NCBI RefSeq assembly: GCF_903969135.1
Contig: NZ_LR824569.1
Coordinates: 4,361,001-4,425,000, forward strand
Source: Chryseobacterium sp. JV274
GTDB lineage: Bacteria; Bacteroidota; Bacteroidia; Flavobacteriales; Weeksellaceae
Length of the DNA stretch: 64,000 bases
Direction: 5' to 3'
In this document: positions 53,655 to 62,555 of the stretch, piece by piece
How the letters are laid out: every line of letters starts with the position of its first letter
How positions within the stretch are numbered: position 1 is the first letter of the stretch
Position numbers and translations under genes: made by a program
The notes under the pieces: generated by a model
Seen by the model: the letters and a program-made list of their open reading frames with translations, nothing else
What the model was told of the DNA's origin: nothing
Database searches by the model: none

Positions 53655-54216
53655 TGAAAAGTATACTATACATTTTGGTTGCGATGACAGTGTTATCCTG
53701 CAGAAAAAAAAATGAAGAAATAAGCTCGGATTCCATTTATAATGTCAGTTCAAAATGGCAGAAACAGGACGGTAATGCCATTACTTTTTCCGACTTCAAA
53801 GGAAAAGTGATTGTTACCGCAATGATTTTTACTTCCTGTAAAACGGCATGCCCGAGACTGACAGCCGAAATGAGGGCAATTTCAGAAAAAGTGGGAAAAA
53901 CAAATCCGGAAGATATTAGTTTCGTACTGATTTCCATTGACCAGAAACCGATACGCCGGAAGTGATGAAAGCCTATCTCGCAGTCAACAGATTTAATGAC
54001 AAAAAGTGGACCTTCATCCGCAGCAATGAAGTCGACACCCGTGAACTTGCCAATATAATGGCAGTGAAATACAAAGAAATTTCTCCCATAGAATTTTCAC
54101 ACTCCAATATCATCAGTGTTTATTCCAAAAAAGGAACACTTGCTTTTCAGCAGGAAGGGCTGAACACGGATGATGATGCCATCGTAAAAGAAATTAGAAA
54201 ACAAATAGAATTGTAA
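53654..54216 (+). pseudogene. SCO1/SenC-like copper chaperone, frameshifted
   Basis: Thioredoxin-fold SCO1/SenC protein that delivers copper to oxidases or NirK. A lipoprotein signal (MTVLSC) precedes VIVTAMIFTSCKTACPRLTA with the C-x-x-x-C copper motif. The frame is lost near 53942 (ISFVLISIDQ then nonsense). One added C would give S-I-D-P-E-T-D-T-P-E-V-M-K and join the second frame at 53962 (MMKAYLAVNRFNDKKWTFIR; FSHSNIISVYSKKG with the copper-binding His). Otherwise intact over about 188 codons. Confidence 0.88.
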
Positions 54217-54236
54217 CCCGTTAAAAATTTTAAACA

Positions 54237-54656
54237 ATGAAAAATGTATTTATGACAGCAATGCTGTTATCGTTCACGATCATCTCCTGCTCAGATAAAA
54301 AAGATACTGATCCTGTACCCGTTGCCGAATCCAATACCATGCTGGAAGAGCCGAAACCGGTAGACTCGGCAGCCGTTGCCGCAAAAGATGCACCCGCATC
54401 TCCTGAGGCCGAAGGAAAAGCTCTTGTGGAAGGGGCAGACTGCCTGTCTTGTCATAAAGTAGACTCCAAATTAGTAGGTCCGGCTTACCAGGATGTTGCT
54501 GAAAAGTATACGGATGCTGATATAGATCACCTTGCACAGAAAGTTATTGACGGAGGTAAAGGTGTTTGGGGAGAAATTCCGATGACGCCGCATGCAGGAC
54601 TCAGTAAAGAGAATGCACAAAAAATGGTGAAATATATCCTTTCAATGAAAAAATAA
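54237..54656 (+). CDS. Class I cytochrome c lipoprotein
   Basis: A 139-residue electron carrier with a lipoprotein signal (FTIISCSDKK), an Ala/Pro/Glu-rich linker (residues about 20-60) and a c551-like domain. That domain has CLSCHKVDSKLVGPAYQDVA (CxxCH), GKGVWGEIPMTPHAGLSKEN (Met ligand) and a C-terminal helix MVKYILSMKK. It probably feeds electrons to NirK in the periplasm or cell surface. Intact, 20 bases after the SCO1 gene. Confidence 0.9.
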   Translation: MKNVFMTAMLLSFTIISCSDKKDTDPVPVAESNTMLEEPKPVDSAAVAAKDAPASPEAEGKALVEGADCLSCHKVDSKLVGPAYQDVAEKYTDADIDHLAQKVIDGGKGVWGEIPMTPHAGLSKENAQKMVKYILSMKK

Positions 54657-54756
54657 TGGTTAAAAGGATTAGCCATAACCAATTGAAACTGGGTAGTTTT
54701 TACAGGTAAAAAAATAAAAAAATTTAGAATAATAAAAGATAAAAAAGTATTTAATT

Positions 54757-55482
54757 ATGAATATAAAAACAGATTTTATAGGAGAGATCGTTGCTGAAGA
54801 TTTCAGAACGGCAGCAATTTTCAAGAACCATGGTATCGACTTTTGCTGCAAGGGAGACAGAACAATTGAAAATGCCTGTGAAACCAAAAAGCTGGATGCA
54901 CAAAACATCTATAAAGAGATTGAAAATCTCCCGCAAAATGTTGCATCATCCATTGATTTTAAAAGCTGGCCGCTTGATTTACTGGCGGATTATATAGAGA
55001 AAACACACCATCGCTATGTAGAGGAAAAAACTCCTGTCCTGCAACAGTTTTTAGATAAGCTCTGCAAAGTACATGGAGAACGTCACCCGGAATTGTTCCG
55101 TATCAGAGAACTTTTTTACGCTTCCGCTCAGGATCTGGGTGCCCATATGAAAAAAGAAGAGCTGATGCTTTTCCCTTTTATCAAAAATATGGTTAAAGCA
55201 AAGATCGACGGAAGCGCCGTTCCGCAGCCCCATTTTGGTACCGTGGAAAATCCTGTCAATATGATGAAGCACGAGCATACGGTAGAAGGGGAACGCCTGA
55301 GAAAAATTGCAGAGCTTACTGATGAATATACGCCGCCTGCAGATGCCTGTAATACCTATAGAGTAGCCTTTGCCATGCTTCAGGATTTCGAAAACGATCT
55401 TCACCAACATATCCATCTTGAGAATAACATCCTCTTTCCGAAAGCCATTGACTTGGAAAAAGAATTTTCAGCAACATATTAA
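54757..55482 (+). CDS. ric: Di-iron iron-sulfur cluster repair protein RIC (YtfE/ScdA)
   Basis: Repairs NO- and oxidant-damaged iron-sulfur clusters. The 241 residues begin with a DUF542 domain (FRTAAIFKNHGIDFCCKGDR, with the conserved C-C). A hemerythrin-like di-iron domain follows with the ligands H-H-R-Y (KTHHRYVEEK), H (LCKVHGERHPELF), E and H (HMKKEELMLFPFI), KHEHTVEGERL and HIHLENNILFPKA. Length is normal and all ligands are present. It lies between cytochrome c and the NO reductase. Confidence 0.95.
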   Translation: MNIKTDFIGEIVAEDFRTAAIFKNHGIDFCCKGDRTIENACETKKLDAQNIYKEIENLPQNVASSIDFKSWPLDLLADYIEKTHHRYVEEKTPVLQQFLDKLCKVHGERHPELFRIRELFYASAQDLGAHMKKEELMLFPFIKNMVKAKIDGSAVPQPHFGTVENPVNMMKHEHTVEGERLRKIAELTDEYTPPADACNTYRVAFAMLQDFENDLHQHIHLENNILFPKAIDLEKEFSATY

Positions 55483-55593
55483 CACGCGGTTTGTTTAACA
55501 TTGGTCATTAAGGTGTAAAAATGAGGAATTCTTAACACAGAATCATCACCTTTACTATTTAAACAAATTCTAAGAATTAAAATAAAAAAATAT

Positions 55594-57843
55594 ATGACAC
55601 CTAAAAAATTATGGACCTGGCTTGCCGCTGTAATCATAGGTTCCTTTATAGTCCTTATTTTCTACGGCGTGGAAATTTATCGGAAAATTCCGCCCATACC
55701 CGATAAAGTAATAACTACCGGAGGGAAAATAGTTGCTACTGCGCAGGACATCAAAGACGGACAAAATGTATGGCAATCGATTGGCGGACAGACGGTCGGC
55801 AGCATTTGGGGCCACGGAGCCTACATTGCACCCGACTGGAGTGCCGATTACCTTCATAGGGAATCACTGCTTCTGTTGGAAGAACTTGCTAAAAAAGACG
55901 GTAAAGTATATAAGGATTTACCGGACGATGAGCAGGCAAAATACAAAGTACTTCTGAAAAAGGAACTTCGGAAAAATACACTGGATGAGAAGACAAATAC
56001 AATTGTCATTTCTCCCGAACGGGCAAAAGTACAGGAAGAATTAGCCGAATATTATGCTAAATTATTCATGAATGCTCCTGAAATGGCCAAGCTGCGCGAA
56101 CAGTATGCTATTCCGAAAAATACCGTGAAAACAGCGGAGAGAATGGCTAAAATGAATGCTTTTTTCTCCTGGGCGGCGTGGGTTTGCATCACAGACCGTC
56201 CGGGTGATGATGTCAGCTATACCAACAACTGGCCACACGATGAAACCATAGGAAATGTTCCGCCGCCATCATTGCACCTCTGGTCCGGATTCAGTGTACT
56301 GCTGCTTCTTGGCTGCGTCGGCCTGCTGGTATTATATCACGCCAGAAATAAAGAAGAAGAAATCAATGACAGGGAAATGCTGCCTCTGGAAGATCCGCTC
56401 AGGAATATGAAACCTACAGCTTCGATGAGGGCAACATTAAAATATATCTGGGTTGTGGCACTGCTTATTCTCGTTCAGATGCTTGCCGGAGTAGTCACGG
56501 CTCATTATGGAGTGGAAGGAAATGCCTTTTACGGAATTCCGATTGATGAAATTCTTCCCCAGTCCATTTCCAGAAGCTGGCACGTTCAGCTGGCTATTTT
56601 CTGGATTGCCACATCCTGGCTGGCTACCGGATTGTATATTGCCCCCGCTGTTTCAGGATACGAGCCCAAATATCAGGTGTTGGGTGTCAATATATTGTTC
56701 GGGGCACTGCTGATCGTTGTTTTCGGCTCTTTGGCAGGACAATGGATGGGAGTAATGCAGAAATTGGGCTATGTCGATAATTTCCTTTGGGGCCACTCCG
56801 GTTATGAATACGTGGAGTTGGGCAGAATCTGGCAGATTTTATTGCTGGTCGGCCTTATTCTCTGGTTGATTTTAATGATCCGGGCATTGCTTCCGGCACT
56901 TAAAAAGAGAGACGGAGACAGGCATTTATTATTGCTGTTCACCCTTTCCTCGGTAGCCATTGCAATGTTTTACGGAGCGGGGCTCATGTATGGAAGACAA
57001 ACTCATATGGCTATCGCAGAATATTGGAGATGGTGGGTAGTTCATCTTTGGGTGGAAGGCTTTTTTGAAGTTTTCGCCACTGTCGTAGCTGCTTTCCTTT
57101 TTACAAGGCTGGGATTATTAAGGCTGAAATCAGCAACTCACGCTGTATTATTTTCTACGATTATATTTCTTGCTGGTGGCATTCTGGGAACATTTCACCA
57201 TCTGTATTTCAGTGCAACCCCAACGGCTGTTTTAGCATTAGGAGCAACATTCAGCGCTTTGGAGATTGTTCCGCTGGTATTGATTGGCTTTGAAGCTTGG
57301 CAGAATTATCAGCTCAGCAAATCTACCAAGTGGATTAAAGCATACAAATGGCCGATCTACTGCTTTATCGCCATGTGTTTTTGGAACTTTTTGGGTGCCG
57401 GAATCTTCGGATTTGCCATTAATCCTCCTATTGCACTTTACTACATTCAGGGACTGAATACCACGGCGGTTCACGGTCATGCCGCACTGTTCGGGGTATA
57501 CGGAATTTTGGGAATAGGCCTGATGATGTTTATGCTGAGGGGGTTATATCCTGACAGGGAATGGAACGATAGGCTAATTGGCTGGGCATTCTGGCTGACC
57601 AACATTGGGCTTCTGGTTATGGTGACCATCAGTCTGCTGCCGATAGGAATTATGCAATCTGTCGCTTCCATTAAAGAAGGATACTGGTATGCGCGTTCTG
57701 CAGAATTTATGCAGACTGATCTTATGAAAACCTTACGCTGGTTACGCGTGCCTGGTGATATTCTGCTTGCAGTCGGAGAATTACTGCTGGTGATATTCAT
57801 CATCGGGCTGAAAACAGGCTGGTCTTTAAAAGAAAAACGATAA
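55594..57843 (+). CDS. norB: Quinol-dependent nitric oxide reductase (qNor)
   Basis: Reduces NO to N2O with electrons from quinol. The 749-residue single-chain enzyme has an N-terminal periplasmic domain (residues about 40-220; QNVWQSIGGQTVGSIWGHGA; RPGDDVSYTNNWPHDE) and the catalytic part. The latter has SRSWHVQLAIFWIATSWLA, WRWWVVHLWVEGFFEVFATV (His and Glu of the iron site), GTFHHLYFSATPTAVLALGA and LNTTAVHGHAALFGVYGILG. All haem and iron ligands are visible. Intact, unlike the nirK genes upstream. A terminator follows. Confidence 0.97.
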   Translation: MTPKKLWTWLAAVIIGSFIVLIFYGVEIYRKIPPIPDKVITTGGKIVATAQDIKDGQNVWQSIGGQTVGSIWGHGAYIAPDWSADYLHRESLLLLEELAKKDGKVYKDLPDDEQAKYKVLLKKELRKNTLDEKTNTIVISPERAKVQEELAEYYAKLFMNAPEMAKLREQYAIPKNTVKTAERMAKMNAFFSWAAWVCITDRPGDDVSYTNNWPHDETIGNVPPPSLHLWSGFSVLLLLGCVGLLVLYHARNKEEEINDREMLPLEDPLRNMKPTASMRATLKYIWVVALLILVQMLAGVVTAHYGVEGNAFYGIPIDEILPQSISRSWHVQLAIFWIATSWLATGLYIAPAVSGYEPKYQVLGVNILFGALLIVVFGSLAGQWMGVMQKLGYVDNFLWGHSGYEYVELGRIWQILLLVGLILWLILMIRALLPALKKRDGDRHLLLLFTLSSVAIAMFYGAGLMYGRQTHMAIAEYWRWWVVHLWVEGFFEVFATVVAAFLFTRLGLLRLKSATHAVLFSTIIFLAGGILGTFHHLYFSATPTAVLALGATFSALEIVPLVLIGFEAWQNYQLSKSTKWIKAYKWPIYCFIAMCFWNFLGAGIFGFAINPPIALYYIQGLNTTAVHGHAALFGVYGILGIGLMMFMLRGLYPDREWNDRLIGWAFWLTNIGLLVMVTISLLPIGIMQSVASIKEGYWYARSAEFMQTDLMKTLRWLRVPGDILLAVGELLLVIFIIGLKTGWSLKEKR

Positions 57844-57857
57844 CAAGTTAGCTGATC

Positions 57858-57893
57858 AGAACTGCGGCTGCATCCGTATCCGCAGTTCTTTTC
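57858..57893 (+). terminator. Rho-independent terminator after the NO reductase gene
   Basis: A perfect 10-bp stem (AGAACTGCGG with CCGCAGTTCT), 12-base loop and TTTTC after it. Confidence 0.8.
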
Positions 57894-57911
57894 TGCTTTC
57901 AAGAATAGAAC

Positions 57912-58382
57912 ATGTTAAAAAATATTCGTATGAAAAGGAACGAAAATTTAGTGCCTCTATCCCGTGACCATCACTTTGGATTGCTGTGCTGCTGGAAAAT
58001 CAGACAAGGAATTAAAAAAGATATTCCTTATGAAAGAATTAAAAAATATGTCGCTGATTATTGGGAAAAAAATCTCAGCCGGCATTTTGACATCGAAGAC
58101 ATTGTACTTCCTGAAGTTAATAATGAGTCTTTGCAGATCCAGATGCAGGATGAACACAGGCAAATCAGGAAGCTTATTAAAAGTATTAGTCAGGCCGGCA
58201 GCAGGGAATTGCTGTCTGATTTTGCCGATGCCTTACATAAACATATCCGTTTTGAAGAACGAATGATTTTCCCTTATCTGGAAGAGCACCTTTCTGGAGA
58301 GGAGATGAATGACATTGGAGAACAGCTCTTGCTGTTTCACCAAAAAGAGGAAGATAGCTATCCGGATGAATTTTGGAAGTAA
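57912..58382 (+). CDS. Hemerythrin-like domain protein
   Basis: A 156-residue di-iron hemerythrin-like protein. Ligand motifs are PLSRDHHFGLLCCWKIRQ, RHFDIEDIVLPEV, MQDEHRQIRKLI, HKHIRFEERMIFPYLEEHL and LLFHQKEED. It has no DUF542 domain, unlike RIC. Start at 57912 or at MKRNENL (57930). Its place after qNor suggests O2/NO binding or cluster repair. Confidence 0.88.
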   Translation: MLKNIRMKRNENLVPLSRDHHFGLLCCWKIRQGIKKDIPYERIKKYVADYWEKNLSRHFDIEDIVLPEVNNESLQIQMQDEHRQIRKLIKSISQAGSRELLSDFADALHKHIRFEERMIFPYLEEHLSGEEMNDIGEQLLLFHQKEEDSYPDEFWK

Positions 58383-58485
58383 ATTAAAAAAATCATACGA
58401 TGAAAGTTGTACTGACGTGAGTGTATGAAATCAGCTATCGAAGACCTGAAATTAAATATATGTAAACTTAATAATTGAATAAAAA

Positions 58486-58716
58486 ATGAATACGATAATC
58501 AAGCCCGAATTGGGAGAATATCTTTATCTGGCTATGGGAGAATGCAATGGCCACAAGGTTGTAATGGGAATAGGATATACCTACGAATACGCTGACAAAA
58601 AAGCAAAAGAGTTTGAAGCTGCCAGCTGCGGAGCTGTACAATATCTTGATGTTTCGGTTGTAAAAGCAGGTGATAAAATGAAATGCAGCACAATAAGCAA
58701 AAGCCCGGAGCAATGA
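58486..58716 (+). CDS. Small protein of unknown function
   Basis: A 76-residue soluble protein (MNTIIKPELGEYLYLAMGEC; VVMGIGYTYEYADKKAKEFE; GAVQYLDVSVVKAGDKMKCS). It appears to be a compact beta-alpha-beta fold with three cysteines. Its TGA overlaps the ATG of the following membrane protein gene (ATGA), so they are translationally coupled. I do not recognise the family. Confidence 0.7.
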   Translation: MNTIIKPELGEYLYLAMGECNGHKVVMGIGYTYEYADKKAKEFEAASCGAVQYLDVSVVKAGDKMKCSTISKSPEQ

Positions 58717-59918
58717 AAAATTCCGGATTTTGGATAAAGCTTTGCGTGTTTAATTTCTTTATCGTATCGGTTATCGGTGTGATGATGAGGTACGGAATAG
58801 CATTTTCTCTTCCGGGAATTTCCCATACATTTATGCAGGAGTCACATTCCCATTTTGCTTTTTACGGATGGGTGAGTGCTGCCATTTATATTTTTGTAGT
58901 CAGGTACCTTAGCGAGCATACCAATAAAATTAAAATCCGAAAATATGAAATTCTGATGATCTTCAACCAGCTGGGATCTTACGGAATGTTGTTTTCTTTT
59001 CTCTACGGAGGCTATTTCTGGCTTTCCATTGTTTTCTCTTCGGTGGTTTTGTTTACCGGTTTTGCCTATTTTATATTTCTGATGATTGACACCAAAATAA
59101 GCAGAGAGCCTGAAGTCATCTGGCTGAAAGCAGGTGCTTTTTTCGCGATCTTTTCTTCAGTAGGAATTTTTGGATTGGCGTATTTTTCAGGAAAAAAAGA
59201 TGAATATGATGTCTTGTTTAAGGCATCAACCTATTTTTATCTGCATTATCAGTACAATGGCTTCTTTATGTTTTCGTGTATCGGACTGTTTCTGACCGTA
59301 CTAAAGAAGTATAAAATCTGCATCCCGGGAAAACTCAACAGAAACATCTTTTACCTTTTATTCACCGCTTGCTTATTCGGCTATGGCCTTTCTGTCCTGT
59401 GGATCCCAATGGAAGACATCTGTCGGGCATTCTTCTGCTTTATATCCATTCTTCAGGTATTGGGAATAATGAAGTTGCTGATATGGAGTAAAAAAACAAA
59501 TGTATTTAGGAATCATGGTTTTATAACGAAGATTCTTTTGTCTGCTTCCGGACTCGCATTTTTTGTGAAATATATCCTCCAGACTTTGTCCACAGTTCCT
59601 GCATTGGGCAATATAGTATTCAGTAATATTAATATAGTTATTGCCTATCTTCACCTGGTGCTGTTGATGGGTGTAAGTCTCTTTTTGATTTGGATTATTG
59701 TAGAATTGTACACTGTAAAAATCAGCAAAATGCTTCAAAAAAGTATTATACTGATGATTTCCGGTATTGTATTAAACGAAATTATTTTAGTAGTGGCGGG
59801 TGCTCTTTCCGCTTTTTATATCCCTTTTCCGTATGCATCCTTTGTGCTTCTTTTTGCTTCTGTGCTGATCATGCTTTCTATCGCCTCTTTTCTGAAAGAG
59901 CTCACTCCTACATCATAA
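58713..59918 (+). CDS. Uncharacterised polytopic membrane protein with haem-copper-like histidine motifs
   Basis: A 401-residue protein with about 12 membrane segments, starting MKNSGFWIKLCVFN; the ATGA overlap supports 58713 rather than 58683. Histidines occur in membrane segments: H45 and H47 in FMQESHSHFAFYGWVSAAIY, then YLHYQYNGFFMFSCIGLFL, and IVIAYLHLVLLMGVSLFLIW. This pattern recalls low-spin haem sites of haem-copper oxidases and NnrS, but the copper-site histidine pair is missing. Likely a haem-binding membrane protein of NO metabolism; this is inference. It converges with the Rrf2 gene, overlapping by 11 bases. Confidence 0.78.
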   Translation: MKNSGFWIKLCVFNFFIVSVIGVMMRYGIAFSLPGISHTFMQESHSHFAFYGWVSAAIYIFVVRYLSEHTNKIKIRKYEILMIFNQLGSYGMLFSFLYGGYFWLSIVFSSVVLFTGFAYFIFLMIDTKISREPEVIWLKAGAFFAIFSSVGIFGLAYFSGKKDEYDVLFKASTYFYLHYQYNGFFMFSCIGLFLTVLKKYKICIPGKLNRNIFYLLFTACLFGYGLSVLWIPMEDICRAFFCFISILQVLGIMKLLIWSKKTNVFRNHGFITKILLSASGLAFFVKYILQTLSTVPALGNIVFSNINIVIAYLHLVLLMGVSLFLIWIIVELYTVKISKMLQKSIILMISGIVLNEIILVVAGALSAFYIPFPYASFVLLFASVLIMLSIASFLKELTPTS

Positions 59919-60321
59919 CATTCCCGAAATCTTTAAGATCTTTTATTTTATATTGAAACATAAGGACGACTTTCTGCTTTATTTCAGCGGCTTGATGATG
60001 AATAGGGCAGGGGCGATTTCCATCGCATTTTTTCAATCCCAGCAGACATGATTCAAGGACTTCCTTACCTTCGAAATGCTCATAAATATCCCTGATGCTG
60101 AGCTTTTCATACTGTTCCTCGCTCATATAAAAGCCTCCTCCTTTTCCTTTTCCGGAAGAGATCAGATCTTTTTTTACCAGATGCTGCAGGATTTTAGACG
60201 TAAATGCAGTAGGTGTTCCGATTTTCTCAGAAATATCCCGAATGCCTGTCTTTCCTCTTTCCTCGGCAAGAACGATACAGGCTTTAATGGCATATTGGCA
60301 GGTATTTGAAAATATCAGCAT
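59908..60321 (-). CDS. Rrf2 family regulator (third copy)
   Basis: A 137-residue Rrf2 protein, more distant from the other two. It has LIFSNTCQYAIKACIVLAEE, IRDISEKIGTPTAFTSKILQ and GKGKGGGFYMSEEQ. The cysteine region is SCLLGLKKCDGNRPCPIH, again with three cysteines. It follows the porin gene by 69 bases on the minus strand and may end a cytochrome c'-porin-regulator operon. Confidence 0.9.
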   Translation of the reverse strand: MLIFSNTCQYAIKACIVLAEERGKTGIRDISEKIGTPTAFTSKILQHLVKKDLISSGKGKGGGFYMSEEQYEKLSIRDIYEHFEGKEVLESCLLGLKKCDGNRPCPIHHQAAEIKQKVVLMFQYKIKDLKDFGNVMM

Positions 60322-60390
60322 TCATATGGTTTGTGAATGTAAAGATAATGAATTTAAGAACGAATACGGATTGCTCAAACATCCGGATCA

Positions 60391-61674
60391 TTATTTTAAC
60401 TTGAAATTCGGATTGATTTTAAATGCAAGCCAGGTCCATGTCTGTAGTTTTTTAGGATCAGGATTGTTTTTCAATACTTCCATGGTACTTCCTGCCAGCA
60501 TAAAGGAATGGCCGAGATTAGCGGTAATGATTTTTCCTATTTTCTTTGTGAAAATCAAATCCAGCTCAGTTCCCAGATAGGTTGATAAGTCGTTTCCGGA
60601 TTTGTCATATCCTGCTTTTCCGTTTGTTGTAAAGGCATGAAGGGCGGCTTTTAAATCCATATTTGAATTGAAAGTCAGAGTAGAATTGAGATAATAATCA
60701 TTCAGACCATATGTATTAAAATGACTGGTACCGGAGTAAAAATAATCCATAAGGCCATTATACAGGTGATTGGTTCCATATACTGGACTGAAAAACCGAT
60801 TCTTTCCGGGTTTAATATTATAATTATCCCCTGAAAGCCATTCGGCACCGGCGATCAGATTTAGTGTCGGTAAAACAGTAAAATCGGCATTTAAAGAAAA
60901 CTGGTATGCATTCTTGGTTTGTCCGTCTGTATTTTTGCCGGCCTGATAGTATGCAGATCCGAAAAGTCCTATACTGTCAAAATATTTTTTAGAATTAATG
61001 CCAACTGTTATCATATCGTAATGGGTACCGGCAGGATTCTGTAAAACAGTATTCATGACAATAGCAGAAAACAGAAATTTATTGCGTCCGGAAAACTGAT
61101 AATGGATAATCTGTAGCGATTTTGTTATTTCTCCGCCGTCTGCCATGCTGTAAATTTCCTTATCAGGAAGGTCATTTGTATCATTGTCATCGTTATTATA
61201 CGTTACTACAGCTTCAATCTTTGAGTTTGGATTAAGTGTATATATCCCTTTTAAGGCATCAAAACTTCTTCCCTGCATGGCCCAGTCTAAAGCACCGATC
61301 AGTCTTTCATTATCGTAAGCCAGGGTTTGTCTTCCAAGCTTGATCGCAAATTTTTCAGAAAACGGATATTTTACCCAGACTTCATGTAAGGTGAAATTCT
61401 GATTCTTTGCAGCAACCGAGTTGGTTTCACCCCAGGTTCTGGCATCCTGTGCAGAAACATAAACTTCCAGTTTTTGATAATAATATTTCATTCCGAATCG
61501 GGCCCGTGAAACAACTGTCGTTTCGGGAGATTTTCCTTTTATAATAAGGGTTTTGACACCGTTATCAAGCTCTCCTCTGGTTCTCAGGTCCATATTCATT
61601 TTCAGACTGTCGATTTGTGCGTGAGCTATTCCTGACGCAAATAAAAGACCTGCAATGATGGTATGAGTATACAT
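60391..61674 (-). CDS. Outer-membrane porin (alginate-export-like barrel)
   Basis: A 427-residue outer-membrane barrel with signal peptide (GIAHAQ). The N-terminal strands include MNMDLRTRGELDNGVKTLII and SRARFGMKYYYQKLEVYVSA followed by QDARTWG. Then come FAIKLGRQTLAYDNERLIGA and LDWAMQGRSFDA, the pattern of the alginate-export/AlgE-like porin family. It ends FKINPNFKLK. It lies 8 bases after the cytochrome c'-like gene. It could admit nitrite or other anions; substrate unproven. Confidence 0.85.
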   Translation of the reverse strand: MYTHTIIAGLLFASGIAHAQIDSLKMNMDLRTRGELDNGVKTLIIKGKSPETTVVSRARFGMKYYYQKLEVYVSAQDARTWGETNSVAAKNQNFTLHEVWVKYPFSEKFAIKLGRQTLAYDNERLIGALDWAMQGRSFDALKGIYTLNPNSKIEAVVTYNNDDNDTNDLPDKEIYSMADGGEITKSLQIIHYQFSGRNKFLFSAIVMNTVLQNPAGTHYDMITVGINSKKYFDSIGLFGSAYYQAGKNTDGQTKNAYQFSLNADFTVLPTLNLIAGAEWLSGDNYNIKPGKNRFFSPVYGTNHLYNGLMDYFYSGTSHFNTYGLNDYYLNSTLTFNSNMDLKAALHAFTTNGKAGYDKSGNDLSTYLGTELDLIFTKKIGKIITANLGHSFMLAGSTMEVLKNNPDPKKLQTWTWLAFKINPNFKLK

Positions 61675-61682
61675 CGTAAAGA

Positions 61683-62156
61683 TTATTCAGCAGTTATTTT
61701 GTATGTTTTATGACATGCAATACAGTTGTTAAGTAGCTGATTGAGTTTTTCCTGTGTCTGCTGGCGGTTGTAGTTTTCTTTTGCCATTTTTGCCATTTCA
61801 TCGAAAAGCTCGTGGGTTCCGAATCCCATTTGTTTGAATTCAAACGGTAAGGATTTTATCATTCCCTGGGGCACCTGATTCACTTTACACGTTCCGGATT
61901 GATTACCGACTTTGGCAATAATTTCCGGATTGTTTTTAGCAATTCCTTCATTTATTTGCTGGACACTTTCCAGAAAACCGCGCATCTCTTTCATGACAAA
62001 AGCCCTGTTTTCTTTCGGCATTTTTATTTCCGTTCTTCCATCTGAACTTGTAAAGGCTTTATCGCCCTTGTAAAAGAAAACATACAGCAGCCCCGCATTA
62101 AGAAGCACCGATAACAGGGATAGAATAAGCAAGTATTTTCTCTTCATTGTTAACAT
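61683..62156 (-). CDS. Membrane-anchored cytochrome c'-like protein
   Basis: A 157-residue exported protein. An N-terminal hydrophobic anchor (KYLLILSLLSVLLNAGLLYV) is followed by a helical bundle with CXXCH at the very C-terminus (LNQLLNNCIACHKTYKITAE). The late haem motif and four-helix pattern are those of cytochrome c'. Start may be MKRKYLL at 62147. Cytochromes c' bind NO, which fits the cluster. First gene before the porin. Confidence 0.85.
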   Translation of the reverse strand: MLTMKRKYLLILSLLSVLLNAGLLYVFFYKGDKAFTSSDGRTEIKMPKENRAFVMKEMRGFLESVQQINEGIAKNNPEIIAKVGNQSGTCKVNQVPQGMIKSLPFEFKQMGFGTHELFDEMAKMAKENYNRQQTQEKLNQLLNNCIACHKTYKITAE

Positions 62157-62555
62157 ATTAATGTCCTTTGCAAAGGTATAATTAAATCGGATAATTATGT
62201 CTTATTTAATATTTTTTTATTTATTTGTGTTAAAAATCATACGAAATGGAAAATAAGTATAGTGGTTGATAGACGCATTTGACGGTTCTTGAGGATCTGG
62301 AGGGACTAAAGTTGACAACTACTGCAGAAATAATAAATATCAATAGACTGTAATGTTAAGAGGTTCTAAAACAGAATTTTCCAATAATGATTTGAAATTT
62401 CTTATGGATCTCAGTAAAATAGTAAGGTGTTCTCACAAATTACCATCATATTCTATTTTTTTTAAAATACTTCTATCTAGTAAGAAAATTATAATTCTAA
62501 GTGGTATGATCGGTGTATAATTATTTTCGAATTGTGATAGAATTCCAAAATTCTT
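62157..62555. other. AT-rich intergenic region
   Basis: About 400 bases between two minus-strand genes, with no credible frame. It holds the promoter of the cytochrome c' gene at its left end; otherwise nothing seen. Confidence 0.5.
62171..62178 (-). promoter_or_regulatory. Probable -7 element of the cytochrome c'-porin operon
   Basis: TACCTTTG on the minus strand fits TAnnTTTG, 14 bases before the upstream ATG (23 before the alternative start). AAGACA, like a half of the hmp palindrome, lies near where -33 would be. Confidence 0.45.
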
